NCBI GenBank assembly: GCA_005879795.1
Contig: VBKJ01000192.1
Location: 1 to 33,302 of the forward strand
Length of the DNA stretch: 33,302 nucleotides
Direction: 5' to 3'
From: Deltaproteobacteria bacterium
GTDB lineage: Bacteria > Desulfobacterota > Binatia > DP-6
In this document: positions 14,821 to 23,094 of the stretch, one piece after another
Layout of the letters: each line of letters opens with the position of its first letter
How positions within the stretch are numbered: position 1 is the first letter of the stretch
Translations under genes and position numbers: made by a program
The notes under the pieces: generated by a model
The model's input: the letters and a program-made list of their open reading frames with translations, nothing else
What the model was told of the DNA's origin: nothing
The model's database searches: none

Positions 14821-15570
14821 GTGCGCCGGCCGCACTCCTGCTCTTCTGCCCGGCGCGTGGAACGACGACTGGTGAGCGTGCTCCTGGCCGCGGCGGCGCT
14901 CGGCGCGGGCTGCGCCGGCCTCCGCCGTCCGCTGGCCGTCGACCCCGACGCCAACTTCGCCGCGCACCGCGAGCACGGCGGCCTGGTCGTCGACCGCCTC
15001 GGGCCGGGACGCGCCGGCGAGCTGCGGCCGGCACGTTGGGTGCGGCTGCCGGGCGACCCCACCTTCGTGCTCGAGGCCGATGGCGAGCGGATCGCCGCGC
15101 TCTGGGTTGCGGGCCAGCGTGTGGTGGTCCGGCGCGCGCCGGCGGAGGACGCACCGGTGGTGGGCGAGATCGACCCGGCGTGGGACGCCGGTGCGATCCG
15201 CCTCGTCATCCGCGCCGCGGACGGGTCGTCGCTTCGCACCGACCCCTTCGCCCGCAAGGTGGCGGACACCGGTCCCGACGCGCTCACCCGAGCGAGCCAG
15301 ACGGTGATCGACGTCCGGGGAACGTACCAGGCCGCGCTACGCGATGCGAAGGGCGCGCCCGTGGGATGGCTCCGGGTCCGCGTCGGGCCCTACCTGCCCG
15401 CGCCCCGCATCTTCGAGGGCGTGCTGCCGGCCGCCGTCGATCCCGCGCTGTCGGCTGCCGCCGCGGTCGCGCTCGACGCCGAGATCGACTGGATCGAGGC
15501 GCACACGCTCGACGTCTACCGCGGCGACGGGGGCGGCGGGCTCGAACGCTCCGTCCCCGCGCGCCGCTGA
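14821..15570 (+). CDS. Putative lipoprotein of unknown function
   Basis: About 249 residues from GTG 14821, with GGAG 4 nt upstream. GTG 14857 and 14872 are alternatives. A basic start (RRVERRLVS) precedes VLLAAAALGAGCAGL, a lipoprotein-type signal with Cys31 as the predicted lipidated residue, though Gly at -3 is not ideal. The mature part is beta-rich, with repeated strands such as GELRPARWVRLPGDPTFVLE and VVRRAPAEDAPVVGEIDPAW, then a region resembling surface loops (VGWLRVRVGPYLPAPRIFEG). I do not recognise a family. It follows olsA by 16 bp and is convergent with the porin (7 bp gap), so it is probably co-transcribed with olsBA and exported to the envelope. Confidence 0.6.
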   Translation: MRRPHSCSSARRVERRLVSVLLAAAALGAGCAGLRRPLAVDPDANFAAHREHGGLVVDRLGPGRAGELRPARWVRLPGDPTFVLEADGERIAALWVAGQRVVVRRAPAEDAPVVGEIDPAWDAGAIRLVIRAADGSSLRTDPFARKVADTGPDALTRASQTVIDVRGTYQAALRDAKGAPVGWLRVRVGPYLPAPRIFEGVLPAAVDPALSAAAAVALDAEIDWIEAHTLDVYRGDGGGGLERSVPARR

Positions 15571-15577
15571 AGGCGTG

Positions 15578-16945
15578 CTAAAACTTCACCTGCGCGTCGA
15601 GCTGGAGGCGCGTGAGCGTCGGGTTCGTCATCCCCGTGGGCCGGTTGATGAAGTTCGTGAAGTGACTCCGCACCGTCACCGTGAGCGGGTTCAGGAGCTG
15701 GTAGTTGATCTCCGCCACTGGCCCCTCGAGGTTCGTGCCGCCCGTGCCGAAGTCGTCGTAGGTGAAGGAGGAGATGGTCGACTCCTGGCCGATGTGCTCC
15801 CAGTAGCCGGTGACCGACCAGTCGCCGCGCGTCTTCGTCTGCCCGAGGGTGAGGCCGGCCATGACGCCGTGCGCGTCGTCCGTCGCGGCCAGCCAGTTGT
15901 AGACGTAGTCGGTGAACGCCCTGAGCGGCTGCGTGCCGATCAGGTTGGGCCAGGTGGCGGCGAGCATGGCGTTCGACTGGTTGAAGGCGCCCTTGTAGCC
16001 CGTGATCGTCGCCTTGCCGCCGACGGTCTGGGTGGTGACGAGGTTCGTGTTGATGAGGGCGGTGTTGGTGTTGAGCGCCTGCGCGATCTGGTCGGCATTG
16101 AGCCACCAGTACTGCCCGAGGCCGGCTTCGAGCTGGAGGTTCCCGAAGTGCATGCTCGGGTTCACCTGGCCCCCGAACATCCAGCCGTCCTGGTTGTTCG
16201 AGACCTCGTTGAAGGTCCACTCGAGGGCGTGCACCTTCACCTGATCGAGGGCCCCCATGGGCCGCGAGAGCAACGTGAAGGTCTCGCTCGCGCCCTCGGG
16301 CGCGAGGTCGTCGTCGAACACGAGCTGCCCGACGCGGAAGATGGGGTTCGGGAACTTGCCGGCGGTGATGGACGCGACGCCCGGGCGGATGCCGAAGCTC
16401 GCGCCGGGCGTGAAGGTGAGGAACGCCCAGTCGAGGTTGAAGTGCTTGCGGGTGAAGCCGCCGCTCAAGGTCTCGTTGTAGGATACGGGGCTGTTCGGAT
16501 CGCCCGTCGCGCCGCGGATGGTGGCCGAGATCTCGTCGCTGAAAGCCACCTTCACGCCGAGGCGCGCGCGGATGCGCTCGCGGTTGCGCGCGGTCACGAG
16601 GGTGCCCTTCTTGTGCGGCTGGTGGTAGAAACCCTCGTGCCGGTATCGCACGTCGCCGAAGACGGTGGTGCGCTTGAGCCAGTCCGGCAGCTCGACCGCC
16701 TTCTTCGCCTCGGTGGTCGCCGTCTTGGTCTCCTCGGCCGTCTGCTCGACCTGCTTCTGCGTCGCCTGGCCGATTGCCTTCTGCTGGTCGAGCTGGCGGT
16801 GCAGCTCCCTCAGTTCGTCCTCGGTCTTCCGGAGCGTCTCCTCCAGCTGCCGGAGCCGCTTCTCCGTGGGGGTCTCGGCGCCCCCGGAAACGGCAACCGT
16901 CAGCAGCACCGCGACGACTGCACCGACCAGTCCGCGCTTCATCAT
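15578..16945 (-). CDS. Outer-membrane beta-barrel porin with N-terminal coiled coil
   Basis: A 455-residue exported protein. A signal peptide (MMKRGLVGAVVAVLLTVAVS) is followed by a Glu/Lys/Gln-rich coiled coil (about residues 25-85, e.g. KRLRQLEETLRKTEDELREL). Then comes a Tyr/Trp/Phe-rich barrel of alternating strands, starting FGDVRYRHEGFYHQPHKKGT. The chain ends LTRLQLDAQVKF, with the terminal Phe typical of barrel-assembly signals. This layout resembles the 'putative porin' family (Pfam Porin_5 type). It is divergent from pstS, so phosphate or polyphosphate passage is an attractive inference, but no substrate residues can be assigned by reading and the Pho-box-like repeats nearby point to pstS, not to this gene. 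Confidence 0.82.
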   Translation of the reverse strand: MMKRGLVGAVVAVLLTVAVSGGAETPTEKRLRQLEETLRKTEDELRELHRQLDQQKAIGQATQKQVEQTAEETKTATTEAKKAVELPDWLKRTTVFGDVRYRHEGFYHQPHKKGTLVTARNRERIRARLGVKVAFSDEISATIRGATGDPNSPVSYNETLSGGFTRKHFNLDWAFLTFTPGASFGIRPGVASITAGKFPNPIFRVGQLVFDDDLAPEGASETFTLLSRPMGALDQVKVHALEWTFNEVSNNQDGWMFGGQVNPSMHFGNLQLEAGLGQYWWLNADQIAQALNTNTALINTNLVTTQTVGGKATITGYKGAFNQSNAMLAATWPNLIGTQPLRAFTDYVYNWLAATDDAHGVMAGLTLGQTKTRGDWSVTGYWEHIGQESTISSFTYDDFGTGGTNLEGPVAEINYQLLNPLTVTVRSHFTNFINRPTGMTNPTLTRLQLDAQVKF

Positions 16946-17050
16946 CGCCCCTCCCTGAGGTTCGGTCTCCGCACCCCACTGGCTGAAAACTGCCCGCCAG
17001 TCGAGGGGGGCGCGCGCCCACGGACGAGATTTCTACGCCTTTTCTCGGTC

Positions 17051-17068
17051 TCGTAACGTGGCCGTCAC
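17051..17068 (+). promoter_or_regulatory. Candidate PhoB box upstream of pstS
   Basis: TCGTAAC (17051-17057) and CCGTCAC (17062-17068) lie 11 bp apart, oriented towards pstS, whose start is 68 bp downstream. They match the CTGTCAC half-site at 4/7 and 6/7. A perfect CTGTCAC also occurs at 17083-17089, but it is 21 rather than 22 bp from the second repeat. Pst operons are the classical PhoB target. A clear -10 is not visible. Confidence 0.45.
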
Positions 17069-17136
17069 ATTCGCCCGGGAGACTGTCACGAGCATACGCT
17101 GGATTGCCGGCGGGCTCCCGAAGCGAAGGAGGACGA

Positions 17137-18159
17137 ATGCGACGACGCTGGTGGTTCGCCGGACTTCTCGCCCTCGGCCTGGCACAGCTCGCGCACGCCG
17201 CGACGCTCGTGACCGGCGCGGGTGCGACCTTCCCCTACCCGCTCTACTCGAAGTGGTTCGACGAGTTCCACAAACGCAACCCCGACCTCCAGATCAACTA
17301 CCAGTCGATCGGCAGCGGCGGCGGCATCCGCCAGGTGCTCGAGGGCACCGTCGACTTCGGCGCCACCGACGGCCCCATGAGCGACGAGCAGCTCAAGTCG
17401 GCGCCGGTGCCGATCCTCCACCTGCCGACCGCGCTCGGCGCCGTCGTGCCGACCTTCAACCTGCCCGGGGTGGAGCGCATCCGCTTCACGCCCGAGGCGA
17501 TCGCGGGCATCTTCCTCGGCAGGATCACGCACTGGAACGACCCGGCGCTCGCGACGGAGAACCCGGGCGTCGCGCTCCCCGCGGCCCCGTTCGTCCCCAT
17601 GCACCGCTCCGACGGCAGCGGCACGACCTACATCTTCACCGACTACCTCGCGAAGGTGAGCCCCGAGTGGCAGCAGCGCGTCGGCCGCGGCACCTCGGTC
17701 AACTGGCCGGTCGGCCTCGGCGGCAAGGGCAACGAGGGCGTGGCCGGCCTGGTCAAACAGACGCCCAACGCGATCGGGTACGTCGAGCTGATCTACGCCG
17801 TGCAGAGCAAGCTCCCCTACGGCGACGTCCGCAACCGGAGCGGGAAGTTCGTGCAGGCGACATTGGAGAGCGTGACGGCGGCGGCCACGGCCGCCGCCGA
17901 GAAGATGCCGGAGGACTTCCGCGTCTCGATCACCGATCCGGCGGGCGCGGATGCCTATCCCATCGCGAGCTTCACCTGGCTGCTCGTCCCGACCCGCATC
18001 AAGAACGCGGACAAGGGCGCGGCGATCAAGAAGTTCCTCGCCTGGATGCTGGCCGACGGGCAGCAGCTCGCTGGTCCGCTCAACTACGCGCCGCTGCCGG
18101 CGTCCGTGGTCGCGCTCGAGCAGAAGGCGCTCGCCACGATCCAGGCCGGAGGGTTCTAG
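17137..18159 (+). CDS. pstS: PstS periplasmic phosphate-binding protein
   Basis: A 340-residue ABC phosphate receptor. The signal peptide is MRRRWWFAGLLALGLAQLAHA. Phosphate-binding segments are clear: GAGATFPYPLYSKWF at the mature N-terminus, SIGSGGGIRQVLEG, FGATDGPMSDEQL and HRSDGSGTTYIFTDYL, with IGYVELIYA later. ATG 17137 is preceded by AAGGAGG at 17126-17132, which fixes the start over an in-frame ATG 33 bp upstream. It is the first gene of pstSCAB-phoU-arsC, delivers phosphate to the PstCA permease and is the part expected to be most strongly induced by phosphate starvation. Confidence 0.96.
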   Translation: MRRRWWFAGLLALGLAQLAHAATLVTGAGATFPYPLYSKWFDEFHKRNPDLQINYQSIGSGGGIRQVLEGTVDFGATDGPMSDEQLKSAPVPILHLPTALGAVVPTFNLPGVERIRFTPEAIAGIFLGRITHWNDPALATENPGVALPAAPFVPMHRSDGSGTTYIFTDYLAKVSPEWQQRVGRGTSVNWPVGLGGKGNEGVAGLVKQTPNAIGYVELIYAVQSKLPYGDVRNRSGKFVQATLESVTAAATAAAEKMPEDFRVSITDPAGADAYPIASFTWLLVPTRIKNADKGAAIKKFLAWMLADGQQLAGPLNYAPLPASVVALEQKALATIQAGGF

Positions 18160-18179
18160 CCACGGGCCGCGCCGCTCTC

Positions 18180-19142
18180 CTGTCCTCTCCCGCCGTCCGC
18201 CTCGCGGCGGCCCGGCCACGCCGCCCGAGACGGCTCGGCGATCCGGCGTTTCGCGCCCTCTCGCTCGCCTTCGCGCTCTCGGTCATCGCCATCGCCGGCA
18301 CCATCGCCGTCGTGCTGCTGCGCCGCTCGGCGCTGGCGCGGGCGGCCTTCGGGCTGGGCTTCCTCTGGACGTCGACGTGGGACCCGGTCGCGCTCCGCTT
18401 CGGGGCCCTCCCCTTCATCTACGGGACGCTCGCCACCACCGCGATCGCGATCACGATCGCGCTCCCGCTCGGCCTCGGCGCCGCGGTCTGCCTCGCCGAG
18501 CTCATGCCCCGGCGGCTCGCCGACCCGCTCACCTTCCTGATCGAGCTGCTGGTCGCCGTGCCGAGCGTCATCTACGGCCTGGTCGGCGTATTCGTCCTCG
18601 TGCCGGCGATCCGTAGCGTCGAGCAGGCCGTCGCGCCCGTGCTCGGGTCCATCCCGCTCTTCGCGGGACCCGCCTACGGCGTGGGGCTCCTCGCGGCCGG
18701 CATCCTCCTCGCAGTCATGATCGTCCCGTTCATCGTCAGCGTGTCGCGCGAGGTCCTCCTCGCGGTGCCGCAGACGCAGCGCGACGCAGCCCTGGCGCTC
18801 GGGGCCACGCGCTGGGAGACGGTGCGCGACGTGGTCGTCCCCTACGCGCGCTCGGGCATCCTGGGCTCGGTCTTCCTTGCCCTGGCGCGCGCGCTCGGCG
18901 AGACCATGGCGGTGACCATGGTGATCGGCAACCGTCCCGAGCTCGCCGCCTCGCTCTTCGCGCCCGCCTACACGATGGCCGCCGTGCTCGCCAACGAGTT
19001 CACCGAGGCGACGGACGACGTCTACCTGGCCGCGCTGGTCGAGATCGGGCTCGTGCTGTTCGCGATCACGCTCGCGGTGAATGCGATCGCGCGGCTCCTG
19101 ATCGCCACTGTCCGGCCGGCGCCCGGCGCCGCGCGCCCATGA
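18180..19142 (+). CDS. pstC: PstC phosphate ABC permease (start codon not canonical)
   Basis: A permease with six predicted membrane helices. The first is [20 protein letters not shown]. The conserved early part [20 protein letters not shown] and [20 protein letters not shown] are characteristic. The cytoplasmic EAA loop is [20 protein letters not shown], and [14 protein letters not shown] follows. The frame is open well upstream, but between the pstS stop (18159) and helix 1 there is no ATG, GTG or TTG in any frame. The first in-frame candidate, GTG 18312, would delete helix 1. CTG 18180 is given here as a placeholder; ACG 18162 or a sequence error are alternatives. With the CTG the length is about 320 residues, normal for PstC. 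The stop overlaps the pstA start (ATGA). Confidence 0.9.
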   Translation: MSSPAVRLAAARPRRPRRLGDPAFRALSLAFALSVIAIAGTIAVVLLRRSALARAAFGLGFLWTSTWDPVALRFGALPFIYGTLATTAIAITIALPLGLGAAVCLAELMPRRLADPLTFLIELLVAVPSVIYGLVGVFVLVPAIRSVEQAVAPVLGSIPLFAGPAYGVGLLAAGILLAVMIVPFIVSVSREVLLAVPQTQRDAALALGATRWETVRDVVVPYARSGILGSVFLALARALGETMAVTMVIGNRPELAASLFAPAYTMAAVLANEFTEATDDVYLAALVEIGLVLFAITLAVNAIARLLIATVRPAPGAARP

Positions 19143-19987
19143 ACGCGACCTACCGGCACCGCCGCCGCATCGAGCGGCTCATGTTCGGGGCGACGGCAGG
19201 CGCGACCGTGGCGACACTCGGTGTGCTGGTCTTCCTGCTCGGCTACATCGCCTGGCAGGGCATGAGCTCGCTCTCGTGGAGCTTCTTCACCGCGCTCCCG
19301 GCGCCCGTCGGCGAGGCGGGCGGTGGCATGGCGAACGCCATCGTGGGGAGCGCGAAGCTCCTCCTCACGGCGGCCATGGTCGGCATTCCCGTCGGCTTCC
19401 TCGGCGGCGTCTACCTCGCCGAGTACGGCCGCGGATCGCTCGCCAGCTGGGTCGGCTACGCGGCGGACGTGCTGAACGGCGTCCCCTCGATCGTGATCGG
19501 CATCACGGTCTACGCGCTCGTCGTCATCCCCATCGGCCACTTCTCGACCCTGGCGGGCGGGGTGGCGCTCGGCGTGATGATGGTCCCCGTCGCGCTGCGC
19601 TCGACCGAGGAGTTCCTGCGCCTCGTCCCCGACTCGCTGCGCGAGGCGGCGCTCGCGCTCGGCGCCCCGCGCTGGGTGACGATCGTGCGCGTCGTCATCC
19701 CCGCCGCCGGGCGCGGCATCACGACCGGCCTCCTCCTCTCGCTCGCGCGTGTCGCGGGCGAGACCGCACCGCTCCTCTTCACGGCGCTCAACAACCGCTT
19801 CTGGAGCCCGGGCTGGCTCCAGCCGACGGCGTCGCTCCCGGTCATGATCTTCACCTACGCGATCGCGCCCTACGAGGACTGGCACCGCCAGGCCTGGGCG
19901 GCGGGCCTCGTGCTCCTGGCCCTCGTGTTGGGGACCAATGTCCTCGCCCGCTTCCTCCTGCGCAGCGGAGCGGTGCGGAGCGCCTAG
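19139..19987 (+). CDS. pstA: PstA phosphate ABC permease
   Basis: A 282-residue membrane permease that pairs with PstC. Helices are evident from residue 18 ([20 protein letters not shown]). Family stretches include [36 protein letters not shown] and [18 protein letters not shown], then the EAA loop [20 protein letters not shown] and [16 protein letters not shown]. The start ATG 19139 overlaps the pstC stop by 4 bp. The stop shares a base with the GTG start of pstB (TAGTG), so the permease subunits and the ATPase are tightly coupled in translation. Confidence 0.96.
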   Translation: MNATYRHRRRIERLMFGATAGATVATLGVLVFLLGYIAWQGMSSLSWSFFTALPAPVGEAGGGMANAIVGSAKLLLTAAMVGIPVGFLGGVYLAEYGRGSLASWVGYAADVLNGVPSIVIGITVYALVVIPIGHFSTLAGGVALGVMMVPVALRSTEEFLRLVPDSLREAALALGAPRWVTIVRVVIPAAGRGITTGLLLSLARVAGETAPLLFTALNNRFWSPGWLQPTASLPVMIFTYAIAPYEDWHRQAWAAGLVLLALVLGTNVLARFLLRSGAVRSA

Positions 19988-20793
19988 TGCTCGACCCCGG
20001 ACTCACGCGCATCCATCCCCCGGCGGCGGCCACCGACGCGCCGATCAAGATCGCCGTGCGCGATTTGGTCGTCCACTACGGCGGCACCTGCGCCCTGGAG
20101 GCCGTGTCGCTCGACATCCCGGCGCACCGCGTGACGGCGCTGATCGGTCCGTCGGGCTGCGGCAAGTCGACGTTCCTCCGCTGTCTCAACCGCATGAACG
20201 ACCACATCCCGGGCGCGCGCGTCACCGGCCAGGTGACCATCGACGGCGACCCGATCTACGGGTCTGAGGTCGATCCCGTCGTGCTTCGCCGCCGCGTCGG
20301 GATGGTCTTCCAGAAGTCCAACCCCTTCCCCAAGTCCGTCTTCGACAACGTCGCCTTCGGGCCTCGCGTGCACGGCGAGCGCGACTCCCTGTGTCTGCGC
20401 GAGATCGTCGAGCGCACACTCCGCCAGGCTGCGCTCTGGGACGAGGTGAAGGACCGGCTCGACCGCTCCGCCCTCGAGCTCTCGGGCGGGCAGCAGCAGC
20501 GACTCTGCATCGCGCGCGCGCTCGCGGTCGAGCCCGAGGTGGTGCTCATGGACGAGCCGGCCTCGGCCCTGGACCCGATCGCGACCGCCAAGATCGAAGA
20601 GCTGATCCACGAGTTGAAAAACGCCTACACGATCGTCATCGTGACCCACAACATGCAGCAGGCCGCCCGCGTCTCGGACCTGACCGCCTATTTCTACCTG
20701 GGCCGGCTGGTCGAGTTCGGGCCGACCGAGCGCCTGTTCACCAACCCCGTGCGGCCGGAGACCGAGGACTACATCACGGGACGGTTCGGCTGA
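19987..20793 (+). CDS. pstB: PstB phosphate ABC transporter ATPase
   Basis: A 268-residue ABC ATPase that powers PstSCA. Walker A is GPSGCGKST, preceded by [10 protein letters not shown] and followed by the Pst-typical [19 protein letters not shown]. The Q-loop region is [20 protein letters not shown], the signature is [15 protein letters not shown], Walker B is [13 protein letters not shown] and the switch His is in [15 protein letters not shown]. The N-terminal 20 residues before [14 protein letters not shown] are dispensable-looking, so a start later than GTG 19987 is possible. I chose 19987 for its 1-bp overlap with pstA. Its stop overlaps the phoU start by one base. Confidence 0.96.
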   Translation: MLDPGLTRIHPPAAATDAPIKIAVRDLVVHYGGTCALEAVSLDIPAHRVTALIGPSGCGKSTFLRCLNRMNDHIPGARVTGQVTIDGDPIYGSEVDPVVLRRRVGMVFQKSNPFPKSVFDNVAFGPRVHGERDSLCLREIVERTLRQAALWDEVKDRLDRSALELSGGQQQRLCIARALAVEPEVVLMDEPASALDPIATAKIEELIHELKNAYTIVIVTHNMQQAARVSDLTAYFYLGRLVEFGPTERLFTNPVRPETEDYITGRFG

Positions 20794-21476
20794 TGCCGCT
20801 CCATACCGACCGGGCCTTCGAGGAGCAGCTCGGCCAGCTCCGTACCGCCGTCCTCGAGATGGGCGGGCTCGTGGAGGAGCAGATCGGGCAGGCGGTGCGC
20901 GCGCTCACCCAGCGCGACGAAGCGCTCGCCCACGCCACCATCGAGCGCGACCACACCGTGAACCGCTTCGACGTCGAGATCGACGACCTCTCGCTCAAGC
21001 TGCTGGCGCTCCGCCAGCCCGCGGCGCGCGACCTCCGCCTCATCACCACCACGCTCAAGATCACGACCGACCTGGAGCGCATCGGCGACATGGCGACCCA
21101 CATCGCCGAGCGCGCGATCGAGCTCGCCGCCGAGGTGCCGATCAAGCCCTACATCGACATCCCGCGGATGGCCGACGTGGCGCGCGACATGCTCCGGCGG
21201 AGCCTCGACGCCTTCGTGCGCGAGGACACCGAGCTGGCGCTGAGCGTGTGCCTCGCAGACGACACGATCGACCAGCTCCACGAGCAGCTCTTCCGGGAGC
21301 TGCTGTCCTACATGGTCGAGAACCCGGCCACGGTCAGCCGCGCCATGCGGCTCCTCTTCGTCTCCAAGTACCTCGAGCGGGTGGGCGACCACGCCACCAA
21401 CATCGCCGAGATGGTGATCTTCATGGTGAAGGGGCGCTCGATCCGGCACATGGACAAGCTGCCGCGCGAACTCTGA
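20793..21476 (+). CDS. phoU: PhoU phosphate-signalling regulator
   Basis: A 227-residue, all-helical protein made of two similar three-helix bundles. The first contains LRLITTTLKITTDLERIGDM and the second LLFVSKYLERVGDHATNIAE; the metal-binding E-R-I/V-G-D motifs are both present. PhoU links the occupancy of PstSCAB to the PhoR kinase so that the Pho response is off when phosphate is plentiful. The ATG 20793 overlaps the pstB stop (TGATG). phoB and phoR lie 1.6 kb downstream on the other strand, so the full signalling chain is local. Confidence 0.95.
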   Translation: MPLHTDRAFEEQLGQLRTAVLEMGGLVEEQIGQAVRALTQRDEALAHATIERDHTVNRFDVEIDDLSLKLLALRQPAARDLRLITTTLKITTDLERIGDMATHIAERAIELAAEVPIKPYIDIPRMADVARDMLRRSLDAFVREDTELALSVCLADDTIDQLHEQLFRELLSYMVENPATVSRAMRLLFVSKYLERVGDHATNIAEMVIFMVKGRSIRHMDKLPREL

Positions 21477-21477
21477 G

Positions 21478-21879
21478 ATGCCGCGCGCGACCGTGATCTT
21501 CGCGTGCGTCGAGAACGCCGGCCGCTCGCAGATGGCGGCCGCGCTCTTCAACGCGCTCGCCGACCCCGCGGCGGCACGCGCGGTCTCGGCCGGGACCGAG
21601 CCCGCGGAGCGGGTGCACCCGGCGGTCGAGCAGGTCATGCGGGAGCTGGGCATCGAGCTCGGCGATGCGCGGCCGCGGCACCTGACCGGCGATCTGGTCG
21701 CGCGCGCCGACGTGCTCATCACCATGGGCTGCGGCGAGGCGTGCCCGGTCGTCCCCGGGGTGCCCCACGAGGACTGGCCGCTCCCCGACCCCAAGGATGA
21801 ACCCGTCGAGCGCGTGCGGGAGATCCGCGATCAGATTCGCGTGCGGGTCGAGGCACTGATCGCGCGCTCGGGCTGGTAA
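21478..21879 (+). CDS. arsC: Thioredoxin-type arsenate reductase (LMW-PTP fold)
   Basis: A 133-residue protein with the low-molecular-weight phosphatase loop CVENAGRS (C10-R16-S17) in VIFACVENAGRSQMA. The redox pair lies in TMGCGEACP (C84, C88) and the general acid Asp in WPLPDPKD (D103). This three-Cys layout matches thioredoxin-coupled arsenate reductases of the S. aureus type rather than a plain tyrosine phosphatase. It starts one base after the phoU stop, so it is the last gene of the pst operon. Arsenate enters cells through phosphate transporters, and co-production with Pst would clear arsenate taken up during phosphate starvation. No ArsB or Acr3 efflux gene or ArsR is in the window. 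Confidence 0.88.
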   Translation: MPRATVIFACVENAGRSQMAAALFNALADPAAARAVSAGTEPAERVHPAVEQVMRELGIELGDARPRHLTGDLVARADVLITMGCGEACPVVPGVPHEDWPLPDPKDEPVERVREIRDQIRVRVEALIARSGW

Positions 21880-21895
21880 CTCCCTCACATCGCCC

Positions 21896-23080
21896 TCACG
21901 CCCACGGCGCCGCACCGAACGGGTCCCGCAGCAGGCGGCGCGCGACCACCATGCGGTGTACCTCGTCCGGTCCGTCGTAGATGCGCGCGTAGCGTGCCTC
22001 GCGGTACATGAACTCGAGCGGCGTGTCGGCCGTGACCCCGAGCGCGCCGTGCACCTGGATGGCGCGGTCGATCACGTCGTGGAGCATGCGTGCGCCCCAG
22101 AACTTGATGAGCGCGATCTCGACGCGCGCCTCGCTGCCCCCGTCCATGGCGCGTGCAGCGTCCAGCGTCATCAGGCGCGCCGCCTGGATCTCGGCCGCCG
22201 ACTCGGCGACGTAGCGCTGGATCTCACCCTTCTCCGAGAGGAGCGAGCCGTGCGCGAAGCGCGTGGTCGCGCGCGCGCACATGAGCTCGAAGGCGCGCTC
22301 GGCCTGGCCGAGCCAGCGCATGCAGTGGAAGATGCGCCCCGGGCCGAGCCGCTTCTGCGCGACCACGAAGCCGTGGCCGCGGCCCCCGAGCAGGTGATCG
22401 CGCGGCACGCGCACGTCGGAGAGCCGGATCTCGCAGTGCGCGCCGCCGGTGTGGCCCATGGTGGGGACCACGCGCACGATCTCGTAGCCCGGGGTGTCCG
22501 TCGGGACGATGACCGCCGAGAAGCGCTCGTGCGGCGGCGCCTCGGGCTCGGTGATGGCGAAGATGGTGGTGAAGGCCGCGCGGTTGGCGCCGCTCGTGAA
22601 CCACTTGTGAGCGTTCACCACCCAGTGGTCGCCCTCGAGCCGCGCCGTCGACTGCATGAGGGTGGGGTCGGAGCCCGCCACCTCGGGCTCGGTCAAGCCG
22701 ACCGAGGGATAGATGTCGCCCGCTACCAACGGCTCGAGCCAGCGCCGCTTCTGCTCCGCGGTACCGTAGAGGTGGAGCATGATCGAGTCCTGCATCGAGA
22801 GCGAGCCGACGGCGACCTGCCCCCAGTGCGAGCGGCCGATCACCTCGTTCAGGTAGACGAACGGCATGAACGGCACGCCCCCGCCGCCGATCTCCTTCGG
22901 ATGGCCGAGCGCCCACAGGCCCTCGGCTTTGGCCCGCGCCTTGAGGCGCCGCGTGGTCTCGGCCGCGGCCTCGTCGTCGCGCGCGAGCACGGGCTCGGCC
23001 GGGATGACCTCCTCGTCGATGAAGCGGCGCATGCGCTCGCGCAGCGCGCGGACCTCCGGGGTGAGGCCGTACGTCGACAT
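21896..23080 (-). CDS. Acyl-CoA dehydrogenase of the ACAD10/11-like type
   Basis: A 394-residue FAD flavoprotein with the standard helical/beta/helical acyl-CoA dehydrogenase layout. Visible are IYPSVGLTEPEVAGSDPTLM, WVVNAHKWFTSGA, IQVHGALGVT and, near the C-terminus, RIYDGPDEVHRMVVARRLL. In medium-chain enzymes the catalytic base is Glu in a Y-E-G-T stretch; here the aligned residue is Asp369 (YDGPDEVH), as in the ACAD10/11 clade. Members of that clade act on 4-hydroxyacyl-CoA substrates through phosphorylated intermediates; whether this protein does is unknown. It starts 14 bp after phoR and may be co-transcribed with phoBR, or merely be read through. Confidence 0.9.
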   Translation of the reverse strand: MSTYGLTPEVRALRERMRRFIDEEVIPAEPVLARDDEAAAETTRRLKARAKAEGLWALGHPKEIGGGGVPFMPFVYLNEVIGRSHWGQVAVGSLSMQDSIMLHLYGTAEQKRRWLEPLVAGDIYPSVGLTEPEVAGSDPTLMQSTARLEGDHWVVNAHKWFTSGANRAAFTTIFAITEPEAPPHERFSAVIVPTDTPGYEIVRVVPTMGHTGGAHCEIRLSDVRVPRDHLLGGRGHGFVVAQKRLGPGRIFHCMRWLGQAERAFELMCARATTRFAHGSLLSEKGEIQRYVAESAAEIQAARLMTLDAARAMDGGSEARVEIALIKFWGARMLHDVIDRAIQVHGALGVTADTPLEFMYREARYARIYDGPDEVHRMVVARRLLRDPFGAAPWA

Positions 23081-23094
23081 GGGCGATTCTCCTT

